A stretch of 64,000 nucleotides of DNA, taken from NCBI RefSeq assembly GCF_003390865.1, contig NZ_QMEJ01000006.1, positions 124,001-188,000 on the forward strand, in the 5' to 3' direction. Shown one piece after another: positions 25,064 to 36,892 of the stretch. Below the pieces are notes generated by a model. That model did not search any database and was not told the DNA's origin. It saw only the letters and a program-made list of their open reading frames with translations. The translations under genes and the position numbers were made by a program. The stretch comes from Tropicimonas sp. IMCC34011 (GTDB taxonomy: Bacteria > Pseudomonadota > Alphaproteobacteria > Rhodobacterales > Rhodobacteraceae). Numbering within the stretch: position 1 is the stretch's first letter; each line of letters begins with the position of its first letter.

Positions 25064-25092
25064 TTTCAGGGTGTCATGGTGTCACTCTGAAA
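25064..25092. promoter_or_regulatory. Inverted repeat between SDR and AraC genes
   Basis: Arms tttcagggtg and cactctgaaa match at nine of ten positions with a 9-base spacer. The site begins 11 bases upstream of the SDR start, consistent with an operator overlapping its promoter or leader. Confidence 0.5.
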
Positions 25093-25193
25093 TAGAAGAG
25101 CGCCGACGCTCGTGGTTGCCTGAACCTCGCTGCCTCTTGCCTGTTCCCATTTCACCCTTCCCCGAGGGTCCAGTCTCAGCCATATTTTACGAC

Positions 25194-26096
25194 ATGACAA
25201 TTGCCCAAAGCAGTTCCCCCTTTGCTCAGTTGCTCACCCATTGCCGCCGGTTCGCTGACGCCAGTTCCGGGACCGACGGGTCGGCGCCGACCCCGGCCCG
25301 GGGCCTGTCCGTGGTGCGCGCCCTGCACCCGGGAGATCTGATGGTTGCCGTCCAGAAGCCGGTGATCGCAATGCTGCTGCAGGGGAGGAAGCGCGTGACC
25401 ACGCTGGGAGCGAGCTTCGAATACGCGCCGGGGGAGGCGATGGTCGTCGCGGCGGATATTCCGACGGTCAGCCGGATTACCCGCGCCAGTATCGCGGCAC
25501 CCTACTATGCGCTGGTGCTCGAACTCGATCCGGCGATCCTACGTGCGTTGCGCCCGGCCGTCTCCGTGCGGCCCGGTGACGCGCCGCCCGTGAGGGTGGA
25601 GCCGATCGACACAGGGGTCATCGATGCCTCCCTTCGCCTTGCGCGGCTGCTGGATCGGCCCGAGGCCCTGTCAGTGCTTGCCGACGGCCTGCTGCGTGAG
25701 CTGCATTACTGGCTTCTCATGGGGGTTCATGGCCCGGCCATCGCTGCGCTCGGTGTGCCGGACAGCCATGCAGGGCGGATTGCGCGCGCGGTCGATATCC
25801 TGCGGCGGGAGTACGCCCGTCCGATCAGGGTCGAGGAACTCGCGGAGGCCGCCGCAATGAGTGAACCCGCGTTTCACAAGCACTTTCGCGCCATCACGAC
25901 TCTGTCGCCGCTCCAGTTCCAGAAACAGCTCCGCCTGATCGAAGCGCGGCGGCTCATGCTGGCCGAGGGCGCGAAAATCGCACAGGCAGCCCACACAGTC
26001 GGCTACGCCAGCGTGACCCAGTTCACCCGGGAGTACGGCCGCCTTTTCGACGCGCCTCCTGGCAAGGACATACGCGCCGCAAGTGCCATCGCCTGA
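25194..26096 (+). CDS. AraC family regulator (AraC_N type)
   Basis: A 300-residue regulator. The N-terminal AraC_N domain is seen as VQKPVIAMLLQGRKRVTTLG and YAPGEAMVVAADIPTVSRI (about 50-100). The C-terminal two HTH units are IRVEELAEAAAMSEPAFHKH and AQAAHTVGYASVTQFTREYG (about 215-290). AraC_N regulators commonly control an adjacent oxidoreductase, here the divergent SDR. The ATG at 25194 is preferred; upstream in-frame sequence is Pro/Arg-rich and unlike the family. Confidence 0.86.
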   Translation: MTIAQSSSPFAQLLTHCRRFADASSGTDGSAPTPARGLSVVRALHPGDLMVAVQKPVIAMLLQGRKRVTTLGASFEYAPGEAMVVAADIPTVSRITRASIAAPYYALVLELDPAILRALRPAVSVRPGDAPPVRVEPIDTGVIDASLRLARLLDRPEALSVLADGLLRELHYWLLMGVHGPAIAALGVPDSHAGRIARAVDILRREYARPIRVEELAEAAAMSEPAFHKHFRAITTLSPLQFQKQLRLIEARRLMLAEGAKIAQAAHTVGYASVTQFTREYGRLFDAPPGKDIRAASAIA

Positions 26097-26548
26097 AACG
26101 GAATCGGCTCGAAGCGGACCTGCGGCAGTGCAACGAGCCGAACACTCGGCAGACGCCAGCGGTCGTCGCTCCCGCCCTTTGTGTCTCTCAGGCGGGTTTC
26201 GGCCTCGGTTCCCGGCTGAATGTCCGCTTCCACCATGCAACTGGGTGCCTTCGCGACCGCAGCAAACTTCCGCTTCCCGCCCTTCCTGCCTCTTTCCGTT
26301 GCTAGAGCGGCGTAGATCGGGCGCCCGTAGCCGGCAGCTTTGACCGCGCTGGTGCCCGTCAGGCCGTCGCGGATGATGCATCTGCGGCTAATGTCAGCTG
26401 CTGCACTCGGCGCCGCAGCATCGAAGGCATCTTGAGCGCTGCAGAGGACGGAACTTGCAAGGTTCACTTCCTGCGCAAAGCGGCCGACGGCCGGGCCCAG
26501 ATGAGCTTCAAAGCTAGAGTTGGTTCGCCATGTTTTCGCAGCGATAGA
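26097..26548. other. Intergenic stretch with no gene seen
   Basis: About 450 bases between araC and the DUF6880 relic without a credible reading frame. It includes short motifs (ctgaatgtccgcttcc, aacttccgcttcccgccc) like the dispersed repeats of other gaps, so it is probably decayed or repeat-derived sequence. Confidence 0.4.
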
Positions 26549-27111
26549 TCATTCCGCGCGAACCCACTGCCAGAAGGCCAGGTGCCGCGCGGCGCGGCCG
26601 TAGGGTCCCGATCGGGCTCGAACGAGGGCGAAGTCGATCATCGAGCGCCACATCAGGACGGCGGCATGCGGATGGCCTGTCGCCAAGGTCTCGGCGAGCG
26701 GGGTGAAAATTCCATAGGCGTCGCCGTCGATTTCGTCGCTGCGGGTGTTGGTGAGCTCGGCTGCGAGCGGCAGGCCGGGCGCCTTCAGGCAATAGACCAG
26801 AGGCTGTTCGATCGGCTCGTGTGCAAGTACGAGCCGGCGCGCGACCTATTCGGCCTCGATGTCCTCGAAGTCCGGCAAGAGCCTGAGATGGCATCGCAGG
26901 GCGGTGGGGCAGAGGTGCCGCTTGAAGCGCTGCTCGGATCGTCCGGTGCGATGCGGGCTTCAAGCGGCTGGGTAAGCTCCGCCAATGATGGCGGACAGGG
27001 CACCCGGCGCTGGCGGGCGGCATCGCACTTGACTGTTTCGAGCAGCAGATCCGCGAGCGTGTTCGTGCCGAGCTCCACGAGGTTCGCCTAGTCAAAAGCC
27101 TTACGTGCCAT
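26549..27111 (-). pseudogene. DUF6880-like gene, decayed
   Basis: The minus strand starts MARKAFD, then an in-frame TAG (27088-27090), then ANLVELGTNTLADLLLE. Further on it reads LLPDFEDIEAE, a second TAG (26846-26848), VARRLVLAHEP, EIDGDAYGIFTPLAETLATG and RSMIDFALVRARSGPYGRAA. These segments resemble DUF6880 proteins, which are normally over 400 residues. Only about 187 codons remain, with a frame change near 26940, so the gene has two stops, one frameshift and a large internal deletion. The family name is from memory. Confidence 0.6.
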
Positions 27112-27219
27112 CGCAGCTGCTCGTTTGATCGGGGCGGGCGGGATCACGCACTGCAAAAGACCTGACCTAACGCGGTCTAAATATGGAAAGAGCGCCCGGT
27201 GGGCGCCCTACATGTAGAT

Positions 27220-27254
27220 CACGGGAAAAACTTGGTCTTCCACGGGAAAAACTT
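27220..27254. repeat. 14-bp direct repeat upstream of nothing obvious
   Basis: The 14-mer cacgggaaaaactt occurs at 27220-27233 and 27241-27254, 21 bases apart, downstream of the NDUFS4-like gene. No function is evident. Confidence 0.6.
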
Positions 27255-27271
27255 CAGTGTGTCTTACACCC

Positions 27272-27580
27272 TCAGTGCGTCCAGGCGCCGCGGCGGTCGG
27301 TGGCGAAGTTTTCGCCGTAGCCGCGGGCGCGGACGTTGGTGCGGCGCTTCTTGGGGTCGACCACGGCAAAATCGATGCCTTTCTCGCGGGCATACTCCAT
27401 CGCCGCTTCCTTGGTGTCGAAGTGCAGACGAACCTGGCTCTGCGTGTCGGAGGACGACGTCCAGCCCATCAGCGGGTCGATGTCGCGCTCCTCGCTGCCG
27501 AAATCGAGGACCCAGCCCCTGGCGCGGGCGGTGCCCGATTGGGTGGCGGTGCGGGAAGGCTGGTAGATCCGGGCGCGCAT
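27272..27580 (-). CDS. NDUFS4-like complex I accessory subunit (ETC complex I region)
   Basis: A 102-residue soluble protein matching the mitochondrial NDUFS4-type accessory subunit found in alphaproteobacteria: [20 protein letters not shown] at the N terminus, then [36 protein letters not shown], and C-terminal [15 protein letters not shown]. It associates with the peripheral arm of NADH:quinone oxidoreductase. The ATG at 27580 gives the conserved N terminus. It stands alone, divergent from uvrB. Confidence 0.88.
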   Translation of the reverse strand: MRARIYQPSRTATQSGTARARGWVLDFGSEERDIDPLMGWTSSSDTQSQVRLHFDTKEAAMEYAREKGIDFAVVDPKKRRTNVRARGYGENFATDRRGAWTH

Positions 27581-27748
27581 GGGACTGTATCCTTGGGCTG
27601 ACTCGCTTTCCTTCTCTGCCAATCTCGAAAGGCTTTTGCAACGCAGTCGCGCGCCGCACCCCGCGTCGCGTGCACTCTTCGTCGCCCGCTCTTCCCTTGA
27701 ACCGGACGCGTGCGGGTGCACATGTCAGGCACCGGCCCGGAGTGACAG

Positions 27749-29953
27749 ATGCATAACAATTCCCCCGAACAGATGCCCGTTCTGACCCATGCCGCCCCGG
27801 CCGATGTCCGGGCGCGCGAGAAACTCGAGGGCGGCAAGCGCTTCACGATGCACACCGAGTTCGCCGCGGCGGGGGATCAGCCCGCGGCGATCAAGGAACT
27901 GGCGGGCGGCGTGACGGGCGGCGAGCGGGATCAGGTCCTCCTCGGTGCGACCGGGACCGGCAAGACCTTCACGATGGCCAAGGTGATCGAGGAGACCCAG
28001 CGTCCCGCCATCATCATGGCGCACAACAAGACACTGGCGGCGCAGCTCTACGGCGAATTCAAGCAGTTCTTCCCGGACAACGCGGTCGAGTACTTCGTGT
28101 CGTACTACGATTACTACCAGCCGGAGGCCTACGTCCCGCGCTCGGACACGTATATCGAGAAGGAATCGCAGATCAACGAGCAGATCGACCGGATGCGCCA
28201 CTCGGCGACCCGTGCGCTTCTGGAGCGTGATGACGTGATCATCGTCTCCTCGGTGTCCTGCATCTACGGTATCGGGTCGGTGGAGACCTACGGGGCGATG
28301 ACGCTCGATCTCTACACGGGCCGCGAATACGATCAGCGCAAGATCATGGCGGACCTGATCGCGCAGCAGTACCGGCGCAACGACCAGGCCTTCCAGCGCG
28401 GCTCCTTCAGGGTTCGCGGGGACGTGGTCGAGATCTGGCCGGCGCACCTCGAGGACAGCGCGTGGCGGCTCTCCTTCTTCGGGGAGGAGCTGGAGGCGAT
28501 CACCGAGTTCGACCCCCTGACCGGCGCCAAGACCGACACTTTCGAGCGGGTCCGCATCTACGCCAACAGCCACTACGTCACCCCCCGCCCGACGCTCAGG
28601 CAGGCGGCGATCTCGATCAAGAAGGAGCTGCGGATGCGGCTCGACCAGCTCGTGGCCGAGGGCAAGCTGCTCGAGGCGCAGCGGCTGGAGCAGCGCACGA
28701 ACTTCGATCTGGAGATGCTGGAGGCGACGGGCTCGTGCAACGGCATCGAGAACTACTCCAGGTACCTGACGGGCCGCGCCCCCGGCGAGCCGCCTCCGAC
28801 GCTGTTCGAGTTCATTCCGGACAACGCCATCGTCTTCTGCGACGAGAGCCATGTCTCGGTGCCCCAGATCGGCGCGATGTACAAAGGCGACTACCGGCGC
28901 AAGTTCACCCTCGCCGAGCATGGTTTCCGGCTGCCCTCCTGCATGGACAACCGCCCGCTCAAGTTCGAGGAATGGGATGCGATGCGCCCGCAATCGGTCT
29001 TCGTCTCGGCGACCCCGGCAGCCTGGGAGCTCGAGCAGTCGGGCGGGGTCTTCGCCGAGCAGGTCATTCGCCCGACCGGCCTTCTGGACCCGCCCGTCGA
29101 GGTGCGCCCGGTCGAGATGCAGGTGGACGATCTGCTCGACGAGATCCGCCGGGTCTCCCAGGCCGGCTACAGGACGCTGGCGACGGTCCTGACCAAGCGC
29201 ATGGCGGAGGATCTGACGGAGTATCTCCACGAGCAGGGCATCCGCGTGCGGTACATGCACAGCGATATCGACACGATCGAGCGGATCGAGATCCTGCGGG
29301 ACCTGCGTCTCGGCGCCTTTGACGTTCTCGTCGGGATCAACCTGCTCCGCGAGGGTCTCGACATCCCCGAATGCGGTCTCGTCGCCATCCTCGACGCGGA
29401 CAAGGAAGGGTTCCTCCGCTCGGAGACGTCCCTCATCCAGACCATCGGGCGGGCGGCGCGGAACGCGGACGGGCGCGTCATCATGTATGCCGACCGGATC
29501 ACGGGCTCCATGGAACGGGCGATGCGGGAGACCGACCGCCGCCGCGAGAAGCAGGTCGCCTACAACGAGGAACATGGCATTACGCCCGCCACGATCCGCA
29601 AGAACGTCGAGGACGTGCTGTCCGGCCTCTATCAGGGCGACACTGACATGAACCGGGTGACCGCCAAGGTGGACAAGCCGCTGGTCGGGGCGAACCTGCA
29701 GGCCCATCTCGATGGCCTGAGGGAGAAGATGCGCAAGGCGGCCGAAAATCTCGAGTTCGAGGAGGCCGCCCGCCTCCGCGACGAGGTCAAGCGGCTGGAA
29801 ACGGTGGATCTCGTCGTGGGCGAGGATCCCCTCGCGCGCCAGACCGCCGTGGAAGAGGCGATGGAAGAGGCCCGCAAGGCGTCGGGTCGGTCCACCGCCG
29901 GCCGCGCCGGCTCCCGCGGTGGCAACAAGCGCTCGAAGCGCCGCGGAAGCTGA
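27749..29953 (+). CDS. uvrB: Excinuclease ABC subunit B
   Basis: A 734-residue UvrB of nucleotide excision repair, which loads on damaged DNA with UvrA and recruits UvrC. Walker A is [12 protein letters not shown] (about 64-75), the beta-hairpin is [20 protein letters not shown] (about 111-130), the DESH box is [13 protein letters not shown], helicase motif VI is [15 protein letters not shown], and the C-terminal UVR domain is [19 protein letters not shown]. An N-terminal extension of about 25 residues and a basic C-terminal tail ([17 protein letters not shown]) flank the core. Position downstream of nothing in the same strand suggests its own promoter. Confidence 0.97.
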   Translation: MHNNSPEQMPVLTHAAPADVRAREKLEGGKRFTMHTEFAAAGDQPAAIKELAGGVTGGERDQVLLGATGTGKTFTMAKVIEETQRPAIIMAHNKTLAAQLYGEFKQFFPDNAVEYFVSYYDYYQPEAYVPRSDTYIEKESQINEQIDRMRHSATRALLERDDVIIVSSVSCIYGIGSVETYGAMTLDLYTGREYDQRKIMADLIAQQYRRNDQAFQRGSFRVRGDVVEIWPAHLEDSAWRLSFFGEELEAITEFDPLTGAKTDTFERVRIYANSHYVTPRPTLRQAAISIKKELRMRLDQLVAEGKLLEAQRLEQRTNFDLEMLEATGSCNGIENYSRYLTGRAPGEPPPTLFEFIPDNAIVFCDESHVSVPQIGAMYKGDYRRKFTLAEHGFRLPSCMDNRPLKFEEWDAMRPQSVFVSATPAAWELEQSGGVFAEQVIRPTGLLDPPVEVRPVEMQVDDLLDEIRRVSQAGYRTLATVLTKRMAEDLTEYLHEQGIRVRYMHSDIDTIERIEILRDLRLGAFDVLVGINLLREGLDIPECGLVAILDADKEGFLRSETSLIQTIGRAARNADGRVIMYADRITGSMERAMRETDRRREKQVAYNEEHGITPATIRKNVEDVLSGLYQGDTDMNRVTAKVDKPLVGANLQAHLDGLREKMRKAAENLEFEEAARLRDEVKRLETVDLVVGEDPLARQTAVEEAMEEARKASGRSTAGRAGSRGGNKRSKRRGS

Positions 29954-30152
29954 CGGGGCGAGGGGAGGGGGGAGCGAGCGGTCCTCGGCGCGCCCCGCGG
30001 GGTTTAAAAAAACCGCTCTCTCGCGCGAAGCCGCGCGGCACCTGCCGGTGGCGAACCTTGCCCGTAGCGCGTATCGTCTGCGTGCGAGGCGTCTGTCTCG
30101 TTTTCCTGCGTGCTCGCCCCGGGACGGCTCGCGCATACGCTTTGGGGGCGCC

Positions 30153-31070
30153 ATGACCATTACACATCTCGTGACCCATTCGGGCAGCTTCCACGCCGAC
30201 GAGCTTCTGTCCTCGGTCATCCTGACGCGGCTGTTTCCGGAGGCGGAGCTCGTTCGAACGCGGGACCCTGCATGGATCGCGCCGGGGGAGGGGCGGATCG
30301 TCTACGACGTCGGCCGGGCGTTCGACGCAGAGGCCCGGATCTTCGATCACCACCAGCGCCCCGCCCCCTTGCGTGAGGACGGGCGGCCCTACAGCTCCTT
30401 CGGCCTGATCTGGGCCAGCTACGGGCGGGACTACCTGAGCGCCCTTGGCGTCCCCGAAGGCGATATCGAGGTCATCCACGCGGGCTTCGACGACAGCTTC
30501 GTCGTTCCCATCGACCTGATGGACAACGGCGCGATGGAGCCCTCGGCTGCGGGTCCCCTGGCCGGGCTGACGCTGCCCGTCCTCCTGGAATCCCTGAAGC
30601 CGGTCTTCGACGACCGCAGCGAAAGCGCCGACGACCGCGCTTTCCTCGCAGCGCTTCCCGTGGCGCGGGCCTTCGTCGAGGCGGCCATCGAGGGGCGCGC
30701 GGCGAAACGGCGCGCCGAGGGCATCGTCAGGGCGGCGATCGAGGCGGCGGGGGAGTCCCGCGTGCTGGAGCTGCCGATGGGAATGCCGTTCCGCTCCGCC
30801 ATCGAAACTGCCGGCGCGGACCACCTGCTCTTTGTCGTCCATCCCCGGGGCGACGACTGGGTGCTGACCACGATCCGCAAGAGCGGCGATACCTTCGAAT
30901 CCCGCGCGGACCTGCCGGAAGCATGGGCCGGCCTGACCGATGCGGCGCTCGAGGAGGCCTCCGGCGTCGAGGGCGCGAAGTTCTGCCACAACGCGCGCTT
31001 CATCGCGGTTGCCGCCACGCATGGCGCGGTGCGACGGCTCGCCGACCTTGCGGTCGCCGCGGCAAGCTGA
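30153..31070 (+). CDS. MYG1/UPF0160 family protein
   Basis: A 305-residue protein with the family N terminus THSGSFHADELLSSVILTRL and the metal-ligand-like IFDHHQ motif (about 67-72). The IDLMDNG motif is also typical. MYG1 proteins are DHH-like predicted phosphoesterases or exonucleases; a bacterial role is not established. The ATG at 30153 has a G-rich ribosome site. It follows uvrB by about 200 bases; the gap contains no gene. Confidence 0.88.
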   Translation: MTITHLVTHSGSFHADELLSSVILTRLFPEAELVRTRDPAWIAPGEGRIVYDVGRAFDAEARIFDHHQRPAPLREDGRPYSSFGLIWASYGRDYLSALGVPEGDIEVIHAGFDDSFVVPIDLMDNGAMEPSAAGPLAGLTLPVLLESLKPVFDDRSESADDRAFLAALPVARAFVEAAIEGRAAKRRAEGIVRAAIEAAGESRVLELPMGMPFRSAIETAGADHLLFVVHPRGDDWVLTTIRKSGDTFESRADLPEAWAGLTDAALEEASGVEGAKFCHNARFIAVAATHGAVRRLADLAVAAAS

Positions 31071-31148
31071 GCTCGCCACTGCCGCCCTCGCATCTTGCGC
31101 CGCATCTTCCGTTGCGGCGCTCGCCATGGAAGAGCCCCGCAGCCCATC

Positions 31149-31167
31149 TTATCTGACCCTCAGATAA
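31149..31167. promoter_or_regulatory. 8-bp-arm inverted repeat upstream of the dehydrogenase
   Basis: Arms ttatctga and tcagataa flank ccc. The dyad sits 113 bases upstream of the dehydrogenase start and 79 after the MYG1 stop. A short operator is more likely than a terminator because no T-run follows on the plus strand. Confidence 0.45.
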
Positions 31168-31280
31168 AGGAGGGCGGGATGCGTCGCGTTCTCCCCCCGA
31201 ACGGTGCCCGGCCTTCGAAGCGGCCCGGCACGCACTGGACATTCGCCCCGGACCGGGCGCGACACATTGCGAGGACCACC

Positions 31281-32261
31281 ATGAAAGCTGCTGTACACGA
31301 CACATTCGGCGAGCCCGCCGACGTTCTGAAAACGCGCGACGTCGAGACACCGGAGCCGGGGCAGGGCGAGGTCCGCATCCGGACGATCCTGTCCCCGATC
31401 CACAACCACGATCTTTGGACGATCCGCGGCAATTACGGCTACAAGCCGCCGCTGCCCGGCGCGATCGGCGGCTCCGAAGCTGCCGGTGTGGTCGATGCGG
31501 TGGGCGATGGCGTAGACGAGGGGCTCCTCGGCCGGCGCGTAAGTGTTGCCGGCGTCCATGGATCCTGGGCGGAGTTCTTCATAGCGCCGGCCGGAGGGCT
31601 CCTGCCTCTGCCGGACGCGATCTCGGACGAACTCGGCGCGCAGCTCATCGCGATGCCGTTCTCCGCCATCTCGCTTCTGGAGACGCTGAAGGCCGGGAAG
31701 GGCGACTGGATCATCCAGACCGCCGCGAACGGGGCCGTCGGTCGGATCATGGCGGTTCTGGCCAAGGCGCGCGGGATCAACCTTCTCAATCTCGTGCGCC
31801 GCACCGAAGCGGCCGATGAGTTGCGGGAGGCGGGGCTCACGAACGTCATCTCCACGTCGGACGAGGACTGGACGGACAAGGCCCGCGCCGTGATCGGCGA
31901 CGGTGCCGCCCTCTCGGCGATCGACAGCGTCGGAGGCGACATCTCGGCGCACCTCGTCGACCTTCTCTCGCAGGACGGCGAACTGGTCGTCTTCGGGACG
32001 GCGACCGGCGCTCCCATGCCGCTCTCCTCCGGCGCCCTCATCATGAAGCATATCACGGTGAAGGGCTTCTGGGGCGCGCGCGTCAGCAAGGAAATGGACG
32101 ATGCGCGCCGCAGAGCTCTGACCGGGGAGCTGGTTGAACTGGCAGTGAAGGGCGAGCTCAAGCTGGAAACCGGCGGCACGTTCGGCCTGGACGATCTCGG
32201 CGTTGCCCTCGATGCCGCGCTGACGCCGGGCCGCGCCGGAAAGGTGATGCTCCGCCCGTGA
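31281..32261 (+). CDS. Zinc-binding dehydrogenase / quinone oxidoreductase-like protein
   Basis: A 326-residue MDR-superfamily oxidoreductase. The GroES-like N-terminal half includes IHNHDLWTIRGNYGYKPPLP and GAIGGSEAAGVVDAVGDGVD (about 41-80). The Rossmann half has WIIQTAANGAVGRIMAVLAK (about 147-166) in place of the usual GGVG loop. Zinc-ligand cysteines are absent, so an NADPH-quinone reductase or enoyl-reductase-like activity is likely. GAGGA before the ATG at 31281 sets the start. Convergent with copA. Confidence 0.83.
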   Translation: MKAAVHDTFGEPADVLKTRDVETPEPGQGEVRIRTILSPIHNHDLWTIRGNYGYKPPLPGAIGGSEAAGVVDAVGDGVDEGLLGRRVSVAGVHGSWAEFFIAPAGGLLPLPDAISDELGAQLIAMPFSAISLLETLKAGKGDWIIQTAANGAVGRIMAVLAKARGINLLNLVRRTEAADELREAGLTNVISTSDEDWTDKARAVIGDGAALSAIDSVGGDISAHLVDLLSQDGELVVFGTATGAPMPLSSGALIMKHITVKGFWGARVSKEMDDARRRALTGELVELAVKGELKLETGGTFGLDDLGVALDAALTPGRAGKVMLRP

Positions 32262-32325
32262 CGTCACAGCCCGGCCCGCGCCCGGATGTGGGGCGGGCCG
32301 GCGACTGCCGAGCCGTTTCTGCCCC

Positions 32326-34833
<2,508 letters not shown>

Positions 34834-34860
34834 GGCTCGTCTCCCAAATCATGGCGAGGC

Positions 34861-34893
34861 CGACATAGGGGTTCCAGCGACTGGAGGGTCAAG
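34861..34893 (-). promoter_or_regulatory. MerR/CueR-type promoter and operator of copA
   Basis: On the minus strand a -35 box TTGACC (34887-34892) and a -10 box TATGTC (34862-34867) are 19 bases apart, the overlong spacer typical of MerR-family targets. The spacer carries the dyad ccag-tcg-ctgg inside CCTCCAGTCGCTGGAACCCC-like sequence, close to CueR operators. The start of copA is about 30 bases downstream. Confidence 0.78.
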
Positions 34894-34922
34894 GCCAATC
34901 AGGATCGGAAAAGGGGCACATG

Positions 34923-34957
34923 AAAAAAGGCGGCGCGCCCGCCGGCCCGCCGCCTTT
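34923..34957 (-). terminator. Intrinsic terminator of the aldehyde dehydrogenase gene
   Basis: On the minus strand the stem aaaggcggc/gccgccttt with a 14-base loop is followed by six T residues. It lies 74 bases after the stop of the ALDH gene and before the copA promoter. Confidence 0.8.
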
Positions 34958-35030
34958 CTTTGTTGTTCCGCAAGATATCCCGGGGGAGGGGCGGAGGCAG
35001 CGCCCTCGCCCGGCCCGTCGCAGCGGCGCG

Positions 35031-36452
35031 TCAGTAGCCGACGATGGACTTCACCTCGAGATACTCCTCCAGGCCGAACACGCCGTATTCGCGGCCGTTG
35101 CCGGACTGCTTGTAGCCGCCGAAGGGGGCATGGCCGTCCCAGGCGGGGTAATTGAGGTGCACCTGGCCCGCGCGGATCTGGGCGGCGACGCGGCGGGCGC
35201 GCTCCTGATCGCCTGACTGGACATGCGCGCCGAGGCCGTAGCGGGTGTCGTTGGCGATGGCGATCGCCTCTTCCTCGCTGTCATAGGCAAGGATCGAGAG
35301 TACAGGCCCGAAGATCTCCTCGCGCGCGATCCGCATCGACATGTCGACGTTCGAGAAGACCGTCGGGGCCACGAAGTACCCGTTGTTCAGTCCCTCGGGC
35401 CGCTCGGTGCCGCCGCAGACGAGCTTGGCGCCCTCATCGATCCCCGCCTGGATCAGGTCGAGAACCTTGCCGTATTGCGCCTTGTTGGCGATGGGGCCGA
35501 GATCGGTGTCCGAAGCCGTCGGATCGCCGACCTTCAGGCCCGTTGCGGTGCGCTTCGCGATCTCCTCCACCTCGCCCAGCCGGGCGCGCGGCACGATCAT
35601 CCGCGTCGGCGCGCTGCATGACTGGCCGCAATTGCGGTAGCCCGTGACCACGCCCTTCGAGACCGCGGTCTCGAAGTCGGCATCATCGAGGAGAATGTTC
35701 GGGGACTTGCCGCCCAGCTCCTGCACGACGCGCTTCACCGTCGGGGCCGCCGCCTGGGCGACGAGCACGCCGGCGCGGGTCGAGCCGGTGATGGAGACCA
35801 TGTCGACCTCGGGATGTTCGGAGAGCGCCGCGCCCACGACCTCCCCCCGGCCTGTCACCATGTTGAAGACACCCTCCGGCACGCCCGCATCGTGCACGAC
35901 CTGCGCGAACAGCGCGGCGCTGAGCGGGGACAGCTCGCTCGGCTTCAGCACCATGGTGCAGCCGGCGGCGAGCGCCGGGGCGACCTTGGCGGTGATCTGG
36001 TAGAGCGGCCAGTTCCACGGGGTAATCAGCGCGCAGACCCCGATGGCCTGCCGGGCGATGGCCGTGGTGCCCTGCATCTTCAGGAACTCGTAGCTTTTCA
36101 GCACCTCGGCCTGCACCTTCACGTGCGCCAGGCCGTTCGGCCCCTGCGAGGCTTCGGCAAAGGGACGAGCGGCGCCCATCTCGGCGATGATCGCGTCCAC
36201 GAACTGGTCCATCCGCTCCTCGATGAGACCCGCGATGCGCTCGATCAGGGCGATGCGTTCCTCGACCGGGGTGCGGGAGAACTCCGGAAACGCGCGGCGG
36301 GCCGCGGCGACAGCGGCGTCGACGTCCTCGGCGCGTCCGGAGGCGACCTCGGCCACCGGCGCTTCGGTGGCGGGGTTGATCGCCGTCAGTCGTTCGGACC
36401 CCTGAAAAGCTTGCCAGGCTCCGTCGATGTAAAAGTCCTGTCCTGAGCTCAT
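35031..36452 (-). CDS. Aldehyde dehydrogenase family protein
   Basis: A 473-residue NAD(P)-dependent aldehyde dehydrogenase. Proton-relay Asn is in ITPWNWPLYQI (about 140-150), the catalytic Glu is in VQELGGKSPNI (about 243-253), and the catalytic Cys in NCGQSCSAPTRM (about 273-284). The EIFGPVLSIL motif is present near residue 375. It stands alone between copA and sodC; substrate not predictable. Own terminator downstream. Confidence 0.9.
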   Translation of the reverse strand: MSSGQDFYIDGAWQAFQGSERLTAINPATEAPVAEVASGRAEDVDAAVAAARRAFPEFSRTPVEERIALIERIAGLIEERMDQFVDAIIAEMGAARPFAEASQGPNGLAHVKVQAEVLKSYEFLKMQGTTAIARQAIGVCALITPWNWPLYQITAKVAPALAAGCTMVLKPSELSPLSAALFAQVVHDAGVPEGVFNMVTGRGEVVGAALSEHPEVDMVSITGSTRAGVLVAQAAAPTVKRVVQELGGKSPNILLDDADFETAVSKGVVTGYRNCGQSCSAPTRMIVPRARLGEVEEIAKRTATGLKVGDPTASDTDLGPIANKAQYGKVLDLIQAGIDEGAKLVCGGTERPEGLNNGYFVAPTVFSNVDMSMRIAREEIFGPVLSILAYDSEEEAIAIANDTRYGLGAHVQSGDQERARRVAAQIRAGQVHLNYPAWDGHAPFGGYKQSGNGREYGVFGLEEYLEVKSIVGY

Positions 36453-36668
36453 CTTCGTGATCCTTCCATCAGTTCGTCCGTCCGGCAGGGGGCGTCGTCG
36501 TCTCCCCCCGCCTCATCGCGGGCGGGGGGCAGCCGGGAGGCGTCCGTATTCCCCATGTGGTCCAGCCGTAGTCCAGCTTCGGCCGGAGAACAACGTTGGG
36601 GCACCCCGCAGCCTCCTTCCCCGCATCGGAGGCGGCCGGCGGGGGGGAAGACCGCGTTCGGCGCGCAG

Positions 36669-36752
36669 GACATACTCGTCGGCCTTGCGAGCCCTCGCCA
36701 AGTCGCCGGGGCCGCAGATGACCGAGGGAATGCCGGACCCTGACTGTTCCAC
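36669..36752 (-). pseudogene. Possible ArgE/M20 peptidase C-terminal relic
   Basis: The minus strand encodes VEQSGSGIPSVICGPGDLAR followed by ARKADEYV. This resembles the C-terminal SVICGPGDIAQAHKPDEYV-like motif of acetylornithine deacetylases (M20 family). Flanking sequence of the 440-base gap is not coding in any recognisable way, so it is read as a small fragment of a lost gene. The match is short and the call tentative. Confidence 0.4.
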
Positions 36753-36801
36753 GTGCAACCGCCCGCGGCCTGACAGGCGGGTGCAACACCCCGCGCCCGC
36801 A

Positions 36802-36844
36802 AGAAAATGGCCGGCCCGGATACGGCGCGTCCGGACCGGCCATT
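36802..36844 (-). terminator. Intrinsic terminator of sodC
   Basis: A 15-bp stem with one G-T pair (36806-36820 against 36830-36844, arm aatggccggcccgga on the plus strand) and a 9-base loop. On the minus strand it is followed by TTTTCTT. It begins 49 bases after the sodC stop. Confidence 0.82.
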
Positions 36845-36892
36845 GCCGAGGCAGCGTCCGCGACCGGCAGTCAGCGGCACATCTGTCCTCGT

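Noticed and set aside
26514-27095. 193-codon minus-strand frame
   Set aside because: Arg/Pro/Ala-rich; the neighbouring frame carries DUF6880-like motifs, so this is a shadow within a pseudogene.
27725-30220. 831-codon reading frame antisense to uvrB
   Set aside because: Shadow of a GC-rich gene; Arg/Leu/Asp-rich content without domain features, while uvrB on the other strand has all family motifs.
31149-31167. Intrinsic terminator after the MYG1 gene
   Set aside because: The 8-bp dyad has only a 3-base loop and no T-run on the plus strand; listed as a possible operator instead.
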